A stretch of 64,000 nucleotides of DNA from Gaiellasilicea sp963829845. GTDB taxonomy: Bacteria > Actinomycetota > Thermoleophilia > Gaiellales > Gaiellaceae. The first letter of the stretch is position 1. Each line of letters begins with the position of its first letter. Shown here piece by piece: positions 16,474 through 24,412 of the stretch. The stretch spans positions 29,366 through 93,365 of the forward strand of contig CAWHKD010000001.1 in NCBI GenBank assembly GCA_963829845.1, given 5' to 3'. The notes under the pieces are model-generated. The model worked only from the letters and a program-made list of their open reading frames with translations, was not told where the DNA came from and ran no database searches. Position numbers and translations under genes: made by a program.

Positions 16474-17885
16474 ACCGTCATGTCGCACTGATCGGCTTCA
16501 TGGGGGCAGGCAAATCCAGCCTGGCGCAGCAGCTCGCGGCGCGGCTGAGACGGGAGGCGGTGGACGTCGATGCCGCCGTCGAGCACGCGGTCGGGGACAG
16601 CATTCCGGACTACTTCAGGACGCACGGCGAGGCTGCGTTCCGGAAGGTCGAGGAGGAGCTGACGGTATGGGCGCTCGCACAGGAGCCAAGCTCCGTCCTC
16701 GCGCTCGGAGGAGGCGCAGTCAAGTCAGAAGCTGTCCGGACTGCTTTGCGGCAGCGCGCTGTCACGGTCCACGTCGAGGCCAACGTCACGACGGCGTGGG
16801 AGCGGGTCCGCGGCACGGATCGGCCGCTTGCTCAGGACGAAGCCGCTTTCCGAGCCCTGTTCGACGAGCGGCGTCCGCTCTATGAATCCGTCGCGGATGC
16901 CGCCGTGTCCGATCTCGAAGGCGCGGTCCTCGCCGCCGGCGGCGTCCACGTCGAGCCGGGCTCGATCGAGCAGCTCGGTGAGCTCGTTCCCAGCGACGGC
17001 CAGCTCGAGATCGTCAGCGACGCGCGGGTCGCGGGGATCTACGGCATGGATGTCCAGCTGGCGCTCGGTGCGCGTGCCCGGGCGATCCACGAGCTGGCGC
17101 CGGGCGAGCAGGCGAAGACGGTCGAGTCGTTGGAAGCGCTCTGGCATGCGCTCCGGCTCGAGCGCTCGGGCACGCTCGTCGCACTCGGCGGCGGCTGCAC
17201 CACCGACGTTGCGGGCTTGGCCGCCGCGACCTACTTCCGCGGAATCGACTGGGTCGCCGTGCCGACGACGCTCGTCGGCCAGGTCGACGCCGCGATCGGG
17301 GGCAAGACCGCGATCGACCTGCCGGACGGGAAGAACCTCGTCGGTGCGTTTCACTGGCCGGTGCGGACGGTGATCGACCCCGCCACGCTCGAGACGCTCC
17401 CGCCGGAGGAGGCGGCGAACGGGCGTGCCGAGGTCGTCAAGACGGGCCTCCTCGCGGACGAGCCGCTCTGGGAGCTGCCGCTGGGCGAGCAGGTCCGCCG
17501 CGCTGCGGCCTTCAAGACCGCCCTCTGCCTGCGCGATCCGCACGACCGCGGCGAGCGTGCGCAGCTGAACCTCGGCCACACGTTCGCGCACGCGCTCGAA
17601 GCGGCGGCGGACTACGTGCTGCCGCACGGCCGCGCCGTCGCGCTCGGACTGCTCGCCGCGCTCCGGCTCTCCGGCCTCGAGACAGACGTCGTCGAGGAGA
17701 CACTCCGGCCAGAGCCGGTACGGGTCGATCGCGACGCGGCGTGGGCGGCGCTCGCGCGCGACAAGAAGGTCGTCGCCGGCACGCCCCGGCTCGTGCTCCT
17801 CGAGGCGCCCGGGAAGCCACGCGTGGGTGTCGAGGTCCCGCCCGCGGACGTTCGCGCCGCGCTCAACGAGCTCATCGCCGGGTGA
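16371..17885 (+). CDS. aroKB: Fused shikimate kinase / 3-dehydroquinate synthase (AroK-AroB)
   Basis: Two enzymes of the same pathway in one chain. The kinase part starts with RHVALIGFMGAGKSSL (Walker A), has GEAAFRKVEEEL and LALGGGAVKSE, and ends near residue 200. The synthase part has LVALGGGCTTDVAGLAAATYFRG, PTTLVGQVDAAIGGKTAID, NLGHTFAHALE and a C-terminal basic region. The only in-frame ATG upstream is 16371, about 100 bases inside aroC. The conserved kinase begins at about 16476, where no ATG, GTG or TTG exists, so the true start is unresolved and the first ~35 residues are probably not real. Known AroKB fusions make the fusion credible. Confidence 0.9.
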   Translation: MGARARRPREARRRRAGRHARCTSRLPGAHTHALDRHVALIGFMGAGKSSLAQQLAARLRREAVDVDAAVEHAVGDSIPDYFRTHGEAAFRKVEEELTVWALAQEPSSVLALGGGAVKSEAVRTALRQRAVTVHVEANVTTAWERVRGTDRPLAQDEAAFRALFDERRPLYESVADAAVSDLEGAVLAAGGVHVEPGSIEQLGELVPSDGQLEIVSDARVAGIYGMDVQLALGARARAIHELAPGEQAKTVESLEALWHALRLERSGTLVALGGGCTTDVAGLAAATYFRGIDWVAVPTTLVGQVDAAIGGKTAIDLPDGKNLVGAFHWPVRTVIDPATLETLPPEEAANGRAEVVKTGLLADEPLWELPLGEQVRRAAAFKTALCLRDPHDRGERAQLNLGHTFAHALEAAADYVLPHGRAVALGLLAALRLSGLETDVVEETLRPEPVRVDRDAAWAALARDKKVVAGTPRLVLLEAPGKPRVGVEVPPADVRAALNELIAG

Positions 17886-17895
17886 GCATAGGCCC

Positions 17896-17959
17896 GAGCC
17901 GCGCAGCGGCTCCTTTAGGGATCTTGCGCGCAGAGCATCCGCTGCCGCGGATGATCTGC
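17896..17959 (-). terminator. Hairpin pair with inverted copy 3 of the double-hairpin module
   Basis: GAGCCGC-GCA-GCGGCTC (17896-17912) follows the aroKB stop by 10 nt and could terminate that gene. A 13-bp stem with one mismatch (17930-17942 with 17947-17959, loop TGCC) follows. Read on the minus strand the second stem is followed by GCGCAAGATCCCTAAAGG, matching the linker and second hairpin core of the modules at 7451 and 7710. Confidence 0.5.
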
Positions 17960-17968
17960 TTGCGCGGC

Positions 17969-17974
17969 TAGAGT
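17969..17974 (+). promoter_or_regulatory. -10 hexamer for aroQ
   Basis: TAGAGT ends 7 nt before the ATG at 17982. Confidence 0.5.
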
Positions 17975-17981
17975 CGCGCGA

Positions 17982-18407
17982 ATGCGCGTCGCCGTCCTCA
18001 ACGGGGTCAACCTCGACGCTCTCGACAAGCGCGACCCGGCCATCTACGGCGGGATCGGCCTCGCCGAGCTCGAGAGCCAGATCTATGCGTGGTCGAAGGT
18101 GCTCGAGTGCACGACCCGCTGCCGCCAGACGAACCACGAGGGGCAGTTCGTCGACTGGTGCCACGACGCGCTCGACTGGGCGGGCGGGGTCATCCTCAAC
18201 CCCGGCGCGTGGTCGCATTACAGCTACGCGATCCGGGACGCGGTCGAGCTCTTCAAGGTGCCGGTCGTCGAGGTCCATCTCTCCAACATCGAGGAGCGCG
18301 AGGAATGGCGGCGGCACTCCGTCATCGCCGAGCTCGCCGCCAAACGGGTCCTCGGCAAAGGCCCGGAGGGCTACAAGGAGGCACTCGAATGGCTGGCGGA
18401 GCAATGA
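17982..18407 (+). CDS. aroQ: Type II 3-dehydroquinate dehydratase
   Basis: Dehydrates 3-dehydroquinate to 3-dehydroshikimate. In 141 residues it shows LNGVNLDALDKRDPAIYGG (family LNGPNLN...YG, with the catalytic Tyr), QTNHEGQFVDW, ILNPGAWSHYSYAIRDA and VEVHLSNIEERE with the catalytic His. The N-terminal PNLN-type motif is changed to VNLD, so this is a divergent member, but the key Tyr and His remain. It overlaps pepP by four bases. Confidence 0.88.
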   Translation: MRVAVLNGVNLDALDKRDPAIYGGIGLAELESQIYAWSKVLECTTRCRQTNHEGQFVDWCHDALDWAGGVILNPGAWSHYSYAIRDAVELFKVPVVEVHLSNIEEREEWRRHSVIAELAAKRVLGKGPEGYKEALEWLAEQ

Positions 18408-19444
18408 GCAGGATCGAGCGGCTCGCCGCTCTGCTGGACGAGCCGCTGCTCGTCACGAGCGGCGTCAACGTTCGCTATCTGACGGGCCTCCAGAGCTCGA
18501 ACGCGGCCATGCTCGTCGAGCCCGACGGAGAGGCGACGCTCTTCACCGACTTCCGCTATGCACAGAAGGCACAGGCGCTCGAGGGCGTGCGGTTCGAGCA
18601 GACGGCGCGCGCCGTGATCGGCGATCTCTCGACGCGGCTCGCCGGCAGGACGATCTGGATCGAGGCGGACGTCGTCACGGTGGCCGCGAACGAGCAGCTG
18701 CGCGAGGGCGGCGTCGAGACCGTCGCCCAGTCCGGGCTCGTCGAGCGGCTACGCGCGATCAAGGAGCCGGAGGAGATCCAGGCGATGCGCGACGCAGCGG
18801 CGATCTCCGACCAGGTCTTCATCGCGCTCGTGGGCGAGCAGTTCACCGGCCGCACCGAGCGGGAGCTGGCCTGGCGCGTGCGCGAGCTCTTCCACGAGTA
18901 CGGCGCCTCCGAGCTGGCATTCGACTCGATCGTCGCTGCCGCGGAGAACGGCGCCAGCCCGCACGCCGACGTCCGCGATGCCGAGATCCCGGCGAACACG
19001 CTCGTCACCATCGATGCGGGCTGCCGGATCGACGGATACGCCTCCGACTGCACGCGCACCTACGCGACCGGCGAGCTGCCCGACGAGCTGGCGCGCGCGT
19101 ACGAGGTCTGCCTCGAGGCGGAGCTCGCGGGTCTCGACGCGTACGGGCCGGGAGTGAGCGGGCGGGACGCCGACGCCGCCGCGCGGGACGTGATCGCCGC
19201 GGCGGGCTGGGGCGAGCAGTTCGGCCACGGCCTCGGTCACGGGATCGGGCTCGACGTCCACGAACGGCCGGTTGCCCGTGCCGAGTCGACCGACACGTTC
19301 GAGTCCGGGAACGTGATCAGCTGCGAGCCGGGCATCTACATCCCCGGTCTCGGCGGGGTCCGGATCGAGGACATGGTGCTCGTCACCGACGACGGCCACG
19401 AGCGCCTGACCAACGCGGGCAAAGAGCTGACGACGGTCAGGTAA
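18404..19444 (+). CDS. pepP: Xaa-Pro aminopeptidase (M24 family)
   Basis: A 346-residue two-domain creatinase-fold peptidase releasing N-terminal residues before proline. The metal ligands are visible in IDAGCRIDGYASDCTRTY (two Asp), FGHGLGHGIGLDVHE (His), SCEPGIYIPG and GVRIEDMVLV (two Glu). The N-terminal part is the creatinase_N domain (TSGVNVRYLTGLQSSNAA). The order aroQ-pepP-efp is common in Gram-positive bacteria and actinomycetes. Confidence 0.93.
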   Translation: MSRIERLAALLDEPLLVTSGVNVRYLTGLQSSNAAMLVEPDGEATLFTDFRYAQKAQALEGVRFEQTARAVIGDLSTRLAGRTIWIEADVVTVAANEQLREGGVETVAQSGLVERLRAIKEPEEIQAMRDAAAISDQVFIALVGEQFTGRTERELAWRVRELFHEYGASELAFDSIVAAAENGASPHADVRDAEIPANTLVTIDAGCRIDGYASDCTRTYATGELPDELARAYEVCLEAELAGLDAYGPGVSGRDADAAARDVIAAAGWGEQFGHGLGHGIGLDVHERPVARAESTDTFESGNVISCEPGIYIPGLGGVRIEDMVLVTDDGHERLTNAGKELTTVR

Positions 19445-19447
19445 CCT
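19442..19447 (+). promoter_or_regulatory. -10 hexamer for efp
   Basis: TAACCT overlaps the pepP stop and ends 8 nt before the GTG at 19456, one or two bases longer than the usual leaderless gap here. Confidence 0.4.
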
Positions 19448-19455
19448 GCCCCGCC

Positions 19456-20022
19456 GTGGCCGACGTCGTCAGCACCAACGAGTTCAAGAATGGGATGCAC
19501 ATCGAGCTGGAGGGCTCGGTCTGGCGCATCGTCGAGTTCCAGCACGTGAAGCCGGGCAAGGGGGGCGCCTTCGTGCGCACGAAGGTGAAGAGCGTCGACT
19601 CGGGCTCCGTGGTCGACAAGACCTTCCGAGCCGGTGAGAAGTTCCCGCGCGTCTTCACCGAGGTCAAGAACATGCAGTACCTCTACGACTCCGGCGACGA
19701 GGTCGTCTTCATGGATGAGCAGACGTACGAGCAGATGTCGCTGCCGCACGCATCGCTGGAGGCCGAGCTGCCGTACATGCAACCGTCGACCCCGGTGCAG
19801 CTCCTGTTCGTCGGCGGCAAGCCGTCGGGCGTCCAGTTGCCGTCGTCGATCGAGCTCGCGGTCACCGACACCGAGCCGGGCGTGAAGGGCGACACGGTCT
19901 CGAACGTGACCAAGCCGGCGACGCTCGAGACGGGCGCCGTCGTCGCGGTGCCGCTCTTCGTGAACCCGGGCGACCGGATCAAGGTCGACCCGCGCGAGGG
20001 CCGCTACATCTCCCGCGCCTGA
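19456..20022 (+). CDS. efp: Translation elongation factor P
   Basis: A 188-residue EF-P that relieves ribosome stalling at polyproline stretches. Domain I (VSTNEFKNGMHIELEGSVW, FQHVKPGKGGAFVRTK) carries the conserved Lys loop KPGKG. Domains II and III follow, ending GDRIKVDPREGRYISR. A partner is easy to see: the protein at 6354-7019 and several tails in this window are rich in proline. GTG start 19456 gives the normal N-terminus. Confidence 0.96.
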   Translation: MADVVSTNEFKNGMHIELEGSVWRIVEFQHVKPGKGGAFVRTKVKSVDSGSVVDKTFRAGEKFPRVFTEVKNMQYLYDSGDEVVFMDEQTYEQMSLPHASLEAELPYMQPSTPVQLLFVGGKPSGVQLPSSIELAVTDTEPGVKGDTVSNVTKPATLETGAVVAVPLFVNPGDRIKVDPREGRYISRA

Positions 20023-20023
20023 C

Positions 20024-20434
20024 GTGAACGCGCAGGCTCCGGTCTATACGACGGACGTCGCCGAGCTCACGCCCGCCGACCTCGAGGGGTTCTTCGTCGG
20101 CTGGCCGTCGCCGCCGTCGCCCGAGCGGCATCTCGAGATTCTCCGTGGGAGCGACCACGTGGTGCTCGCGCGCGAAGGCGACGAGGGACCGGTCGTCGGC
20201 TTCGTGACGGCGATCAGCGACGGCATCCTGAGCGCCTTCATCCCGCTGCTCGAAGTGCTTCCGTCGCGCCAGGGGCACGGGATCGGCAGCGAGCTCGTCC
20301 GCCGCATGCTCGCCGAGCTCGACGGCTTCTACATGGTCGACCTCGTCTGCGACGCGACGCTCGAGCCGTTCTACCGGCGCCTCGGGCTGACGGCGATGAC
20401 CGGGATGGGCCGCCGCCGCCTGCGAGGCGAGTGA
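20024..20434 (+). CDS. GNAT-family N-acetyltransferase
   Basis: A 136-residue acetyltransferase with the acetyl-CoA motif A in LLEVLPSRQGHGIGSELVRRML and motif B in LEPFYRRLGLTAM. VVGFVTAISDGILSAFI forms the central strands. The acceptor is unknown. It starts 2 bases after efp with a GTG and is likely co-transcribed with it. Confidence 0.82.
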   Translation: MNAQAPVYTTDVAELTPADLEGFFVGWPSPPSPERHLEILRGSDHVVLAREGDEGPVVGFVTAISDGILSAFIPLLEVLPSRQGHGIGSELVRRMLAELDGFYMVDLVCDATLEPFYRRLGLTAMTGMGRRRLRGE

Positions 20435-20440
20435 ACCGAC

Positions 20441-20521
20441 GCTTGTGTTTCTGAAACACAAGGCCTTCTCGTACCGCATGGTTGCGCGACTCGAAGTGGG
20501 CTTGTGTTTCTGAAACACAAG
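20441..20521 (-). repeat. Paired repeat element, locus B (inverted relative to locus A)
   Basis: Two exact 22-base copies of a near-perfect palindrome (GCTTGTGTTTC then TGAAACACAAG) are at 20441-20462 and 20500-20521. The spacer contains CCGCATGGTTGCGCG (20474-20488), whose reverse complement differs from locus A's core by one base. The arms CTTGTG/CACAAG are shared with locus A. Confidence 0.7.
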
Positions 20522-20542
20522 CTCGCTCGCCCCGGCACTCGG

Positions 20543-20548
20543 TAGGCT
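20543..20548 (+). promoter_or_regulatory. -10 hexamer for the carboxyltransferase-like/BCCP gene
   Basis: TAGGCT lies 6 nt before the GTG at 20555 and about 20 bases after repeat locus B. Confidence 0.55.
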
Positions 20549-20554
20549 CCGCAC

Positions 20555-22357
20555 GTGCCGCGGCTCGTCGACACGACCATTCGGCTGCTCTCGCAGGAGC
20601 CCCTCGCCGGGCGCGTGCCGACGGGGGAGCTGCTCCGGATCGCCGAGCTGCTCGACGGCGCCGGCTTCGCGCTGCTCGAGGTGTCCGGTGGCGGTGTCTT
20701 CGACACGGCCGTCCGCCGCGGCGTCGAGAGCCCGTGGGAGCGGATCCGTGCGCTGAAGACGCGGACGTCGACGCCGCTCGGCCTCGCCCTGCGCGGCCGC
20801 TTCCTCGTCGGGGCTCGCCCCGTCGGTGCCGACTTCGTGCGCCGCTTCGTGGCCTCCGCGGCCGAGAACGGGATCGACGTCTTCCGCCTGCACGATCCGC
20901 TCAACGACGTCTCCAACCTCCGCGAGCCGGGCGAGGCGATCGTCGCCGCGGGAAAGGAATTCCACGCGGGGCTCGTCTACAGCCCCGGCGACGAGAGCGC
21001 GATGGACAAGCTCGTCGAGCAGGCTCGAGAGCTGCCGGAGATCAAGGCCACGCGCGCGCTCGTGCACGATCCGAGCGGCGGCCTCGAGCCGCACCAGGCG
21101 GGCGAGCTCGTCGGGCGCGTCAAGGAGGCGTCCGGGCTTCCGGTCGGCTTCTACTGCCAGGGCGCCGGCGGAACCGCGCTCGCCGACTCGCTCGAGGCGG
21201 CCCGGGCTGGCGCGGACATGATCGCCTGCGCCGTGTATCCGCTCGCGCTCTCGCTACACCGTGTCGCGGGCGAGTCGCTCGCCTCCGCGCTCGCCGGGAT
21301 GGGGTACGACACCGGCGTCGAGGTCGCCCGGCTGTGGGAGGCTTCCGACCTCATCGACGAGCACATCGGCGACGAAATTGTGACACCGCACGCCCCGCGG
21401 ATCGCCGTGCGCGCGGCAGAGTACGACTTGCCGACCGGGCTCGTCGCGGCACTCGACACTCATCTGCGTGCGCACGCGGCCGATGACCGCCTGCTGGAGA
21501 CGCTCGACGAGCTGCAACAGATCCGGCGTGAGACCGGCTGGCCGCCGCTCGCGGCGCCGATCGGTCAGATCCTCGCCTCGCAGGCGCTGATCCACGTTCT
21601 CTCCGCCCGCCGCTACGGAACGGTTGTCGACGAGTTCCGCTCGCTCGTCCAGGGAGGCTTCGGCACTCCGCCCGGGTCCGTGGACGCCACCGTCGCGCGG
21701 GCGGTCGAGCTGCTCTCCGACGGGATGGGGCCGCTCGACGACGACCCGCCGACCGCCGAAGATGTTCGGCTCGAGGCCGAGGGGCTCGCGGCGAGTGAGG
21801 AAGAGCTTGTCCTGATCGCGCTCTTCGGGGAAGAGGCCGAAGAGCTCCTTCGCACGATTCGTGCCCGCCACAGCCGCGACGACCGCGGCGAGACCACGCT
21901 CGAGCAGACGCGCGAGCAACGCATCCGCGAGCTCGTCCGGATCGTCCAGGAGAGCGGTGTCGCCGAGGTCGAGATCGAGGACGAGGGAATGCGCGTCTCC
22001 GTCCGCCGGGCCGACGAGCGCGCTGCGCTTCAGGTCGCGGCACCACTCGCCGAGGACGAGCCGGACGAGCTGCCGGTCCTCCCGGCGTCAGCCACCGGCG
22101 CGATCCGCGTCGAGTCGCCGATGGTCGGCGTCTTCTACCGCCAGCCCGAGCCGGGAACACCGCCGTTCGTCGAGGTCGGCGACGTCGTCACGCCCGGCCA
22201 GACGCTGTGCCTGCTCGAGGCGATGAAGCTCTTCAACGAGCTCAAAGCGGACGCCGCCGGTCGCGTTGCCGCGATCCACGTCGAGAACGGCAAGCCGGTG
22301 GAGTTCGGGCAGCTGCTCTTCGAGCTCGAGACGATCGTGGCACCGCCGGCACTCTAG
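20555..22357 (+). CDS. Degenerate carboxyltransferase domain fused to biotin carboxyl carrier protein (AccB-like)
   Basis: Residues about 1-440 resemble the pyruvate carboxylase/oxaloacetate decarboxylase carboxyltransferase domain (DTTIR, DVFRLHDPLNDVSNL). Residues about 450-600 form a full AccB: IRELVRIVQESGVAEVEIED, a Pro-rich linker and a biotinyl domain with EAMKL (Lys558). The metal site is lost: RDxxQS is RLLSQE (residues 10-15), the carboxylated-Lys segment reads HDPSG (171-175), and the HTH metal motif reads YCQ (200-202). So it probably serves as carrier or scaffold rather than a transferase. accC follows 10 bases later, indicating an acyl-CoA carboxylase; no active carboxyltransferase genes are in the window. 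Confidence 0.88.
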   Translation: MPRLVDTTIRLLSQEPLAGRVPTGELLRIAELLDGAGFALLEVSGGGVFDTAVRRGVESPWERIRALKTRTSTPLGLALRGRFLVGARPVGADFVRRFVASAAENGIDVFRLHDPLNDVSNLREPGEAIVAAGKEFHAGLVYSPGDESAMDKLVEQARELPEIKATRALVHDPSGGLEPHQAGELVGRVKEASGLPVGFYCQGAGGTALADSLEAARAGADMIACAVYPLALSLHRVAGESLASALAGMGYDTGVEVARLWEASDLIDEHIGDEIVTPHAPRIAVRAAEYDLPTGLVAALDTHLRAHAADDRLLETLDELQQIRRETGWPPLAAPIGQILASQALIHVLSARRYGTVVDEFRSLVQGGFGTPPGSVDATVARAVELLSDGMGPLDDDPPTAEDVRLEAEGLAASEEELVLIALFGEEAEELLRTIRARHSRDDRGETTLEQTREQRIRELVRIVQESGVAEVEIEDEGMRVSVRRADERAALQVAAPLAEDEPDELPVLPASATGAIRVESPMVGVFYRQPEPGTPPFVEVGDVVTPGQTLCLLEAMKLFNELKADAAGRVAAIHVENGKPVEFGQLLFELETIVAPPAL

Positions 22358-22367
22358 TGGGCGACTG

Positions 22368-23726
22368 ATGTTCAGCCGCGTCCTCGTAGCGAACCGCGGC
22401 GAGATCGCCGTCAGGGTCATCCGTGCGATCCACGAGCTCGGCGCCGAGGCCGTCGCCGTCTACTCGACGGCCGACCAAGACGCGCTGCACGTTCGGCTCG
22501 CCGACCAGGCTGTCTGCATCGGGCCGCCGTCGGCGTCGGAGAGCTACCTGCGCGTCGCGAACGTGATCGCCGCTGCCGGCACGACCGGCTGCGAGGCCGT
22601 CCATCCCGGCTACGGCTTCCTCTCCGAGAACCCGGCGTTCGTGCGGGCCTGCGAGGACAACGACCTCATCTTCGTCGGGCCGGACGCCGACGTGATGGAG
22701 CGAATGGGCGACAAAGCGCGCGCGAAGGCTGAGCTGAAGGCTGCCGGCGTCCCGCTCGTCCCCGGCACGGAAGGCGGCGCGACGCTCGCCGAGGTGCGAG
22801 TGGCGGCGGAGGCGCTCGGCTTCCCGGTGCTGCTGAAGGCGACGGCGGGCGGCGGCGGCAAGGGCATGCGGCTCGTTCACGGCCCGGACGCGCTCGAGGC
22901 CGCGTACTCCACCGCCCGCGTCGAAGCCGAGGCGGCGTTCTCGGACGGCTCGCTCTACCTCGAGAAGGCTCTCGTGCCCGCGCGTCATGTCGAGATCCAG
23001 GTCCTCTGCGACAAGGACGGCGGCGTCCTGACGCTCGGCGAACGCGAGTGCTCGATCCAGCGGCGCCACCAGAAGCTGATCGAGGAGTCGCCCTCGGCCG
23101 CGCTCGACGCGGAGACGCGCGAGGAGATGGAGGCGGCCGCCGAGCGGGCGTGCCGGACGATCGGCTACGAGAACGCCGGCACGTTCGAGTTCCTGCTCGG
23201 AGCCGATGGCACCTTCCATTTCATCGAGCTGAACGCCCGTCTCCAGGTCGAGCACCCGGTCAGCGAGCTCGTGACCGGCGTCGACATCGTCCGCGAACAG
23301 CTGCGCGTCGCCTCGGGGGAGCCGCTCTCGCTGACCGGCCGGGCGCCGCGGCGGGGGCACGCGCTCGAGATCAGGCTCAACGCGGAGGACCCGGCTCGCG
23401 ACTTCGCGCCGGCGCCGGGGACGATCACGCGGTTCCGGCCCCCGCTCGGGCCGGGCGTCCGGATCGACACGCACCTCGAGGAGGGCTCGGCGATCTCCCC
23501 CTACTACGACTCGCTAATCGCGAAGCTCGTCGTGTGGGCCGAGGACCGGCCGGCGGCCATCGCGCGCGCCGTCCGCGCGCTCGAGGAGATCGACCTCGAG
23601 GGCGTCCCCACCACGCGCGGGCTCGCGCTGGACATCCTCCGCTCGCCCGAGTTCGCGGGCGGCGAGTACTCGACGAGCTTCCTGGCTGACATGGAGGGGC
23701 GCCTGCCGGCGCTCATGCCCGGATGA
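22368..23726 (+). CDS. accC: Acetyl/acyl-CoA carboxylase biotin carboxylase subunit
   Basis: ATP-dependent carboxylation of biotin on the carrier protein encoded just upstream. In 452 residues it has FSRVLVANRGEIAVRVIRAI, HPGYGFLSENPAF, the ATP-grasp Gly-rich loop KATAGGGGKGM, ERECSIQRRHQKLIEE and FIELNARLQVEHPVSE. The ATG at 22368 is chosen because it matches the family N-terminus exactly. The stop overlaps the Asp23-family gene by four bases. Confidence 0.96.
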   Translation: MFSRVLVANRGEIAVRVIRAIHELGAEAVAVYSTADQDALHVRLADQAVCIGPPSASESYLRVANVIAAAGTTGCEAVHPGYGFLSENPAFVRACEDNDLIFVGPDADVMERMGDKARAKAELKAAGVPLVPGTEGGATLAEVRVAAEALGFPVLLKATAGGGGKGMRLVHGPDALEAAYSTARVEAEAAFSDGSLYLEKALVPARHVEIQVLCDKDGGVLTLGERECSIQRRHQKLIEESPSAALDAETREEMEAAAERACRTIGYENAGTFEFLLGADGTFHFIELNARLQVEHPVSELVTGVDIVREQLRVASGEPLSLTGRAPRRGHALEIRLNAEDPARDFAPAPGTITRFRPPLGPGVRIDTHLEEGSAISPYYDSLIAKLVVWAEDRPAAIARAVRALEEIDLEGVPTTRGLALDILRSPEFAGGEYSTSFLADMEGRLPALMPG

Positions 23727-24034
23727 CCCGAGACGGGCACGTGGTCAAGAGCGCGCACGGTGAGGTGAGGATCGAGGGCGACGCCCTGGCGGCGCTCGTG
23801 CTCTCGGCGGCCGAGCTGGTCGACGGCGCCCGCGCGCGCCGCCCCCGGCGCGGCCTCGACGTCAGCGTGACCGACGGAAGGGTCGAGGTCGAGCTCGAGC
23901 TTGCGGCGCGATACGGCATCGTCCTGCCGGACGTGGCGCGCGCGGTGCAGCAGAGCGTTACCGACGCGCTGCGGACGTCTGCCGGACTCACGGTCTCGCG
24001 AGTCGACGTCTCGATCGAGGAGCTCGATCCGTGA
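23723..24034 (+). CDS. Asp23/Gls24 family envelope stress protein
   Basis: A 103-residue single-domain protein. GLDVSVTDGRVEVELELAA and YGIVLPDVARAVQQSVTDAL followed by VSRVDVSIEEL are typical of Asp23/Gls24 (DUF322) proteins, which are membrane-associated and linked to envelope stress. In Firmicutes and actinomycetes this gene commonly lies between accC and nusB, as here. It overlaps both neighbours by four bases. Confidence 0.9.
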   Translation: MTRDGHVVKSAHGEVRIEGDALAALVLSAAELVDGARARRPRRGLDVSVTDGRVEVELELAARYGIVLPDVARAVQQSVTDALRTSAGLTVSRVDVSIEELDP

Positions 24035-24411
24035 GCACCGGGCGGCGCGAGGCTCGCCGGACCGCGCTCTTCCTCCTCTATCAGTGGGATCTCACGGGAC
24101 AGCCCTTGACCGCGCTCTACGAGGGGGAGCCGGATGCATTCGCGCTCGATCTCGCCGAGACCGTCTCCCGCCGCGCGGAAGAGCTCGACCGGCGGATCAC
24201 GGCGTCTGCGGAAGGCTGGACCGCCGATCGGCTGGGTACGCTCGAACGGAACATCCTGAGGATCGGGATCCACGAGCTGGAGGAGGAGAGCGTGCCGCCG
24301 GAAGTGGCGATGAACGAGGCCGTCGTGCTGGCAAAGCGGTACGCGTCCGAGGACGCGGCCCGGCTCGTGAACGGGATTCTGGCCCGCGTGGCCAGGGAGG
24401 AGGTCGCGTGA
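24031..24411 (+). CDS. nusB: Transcription antitermination protein NusB
   Basis: A 126-residue all-helical factor that binds boxA RNA with NusE/S10 in rRNA antitermination. Motifs: RREARRTALFLLYQWDL at the N-terminus, LERNILRIGIHEL and VAMNEAVVLAKRYASEDAARLVNGIL. The GTG start overlaps the Asp23 gene. The complete canonical length is present. Confidence 0.94.
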   Translation: MSTGRREARRTALFLLYQWDLTGQPLTALYEGEPDAFALDLAETVSRRAEELDRRITASAEGWTADRLGTLERNILRIGIHELEEESVPPEVAMNEAVVLAKRYASEDAARLVNGILARVAREEVA

Positions 24412-24412
24412 C

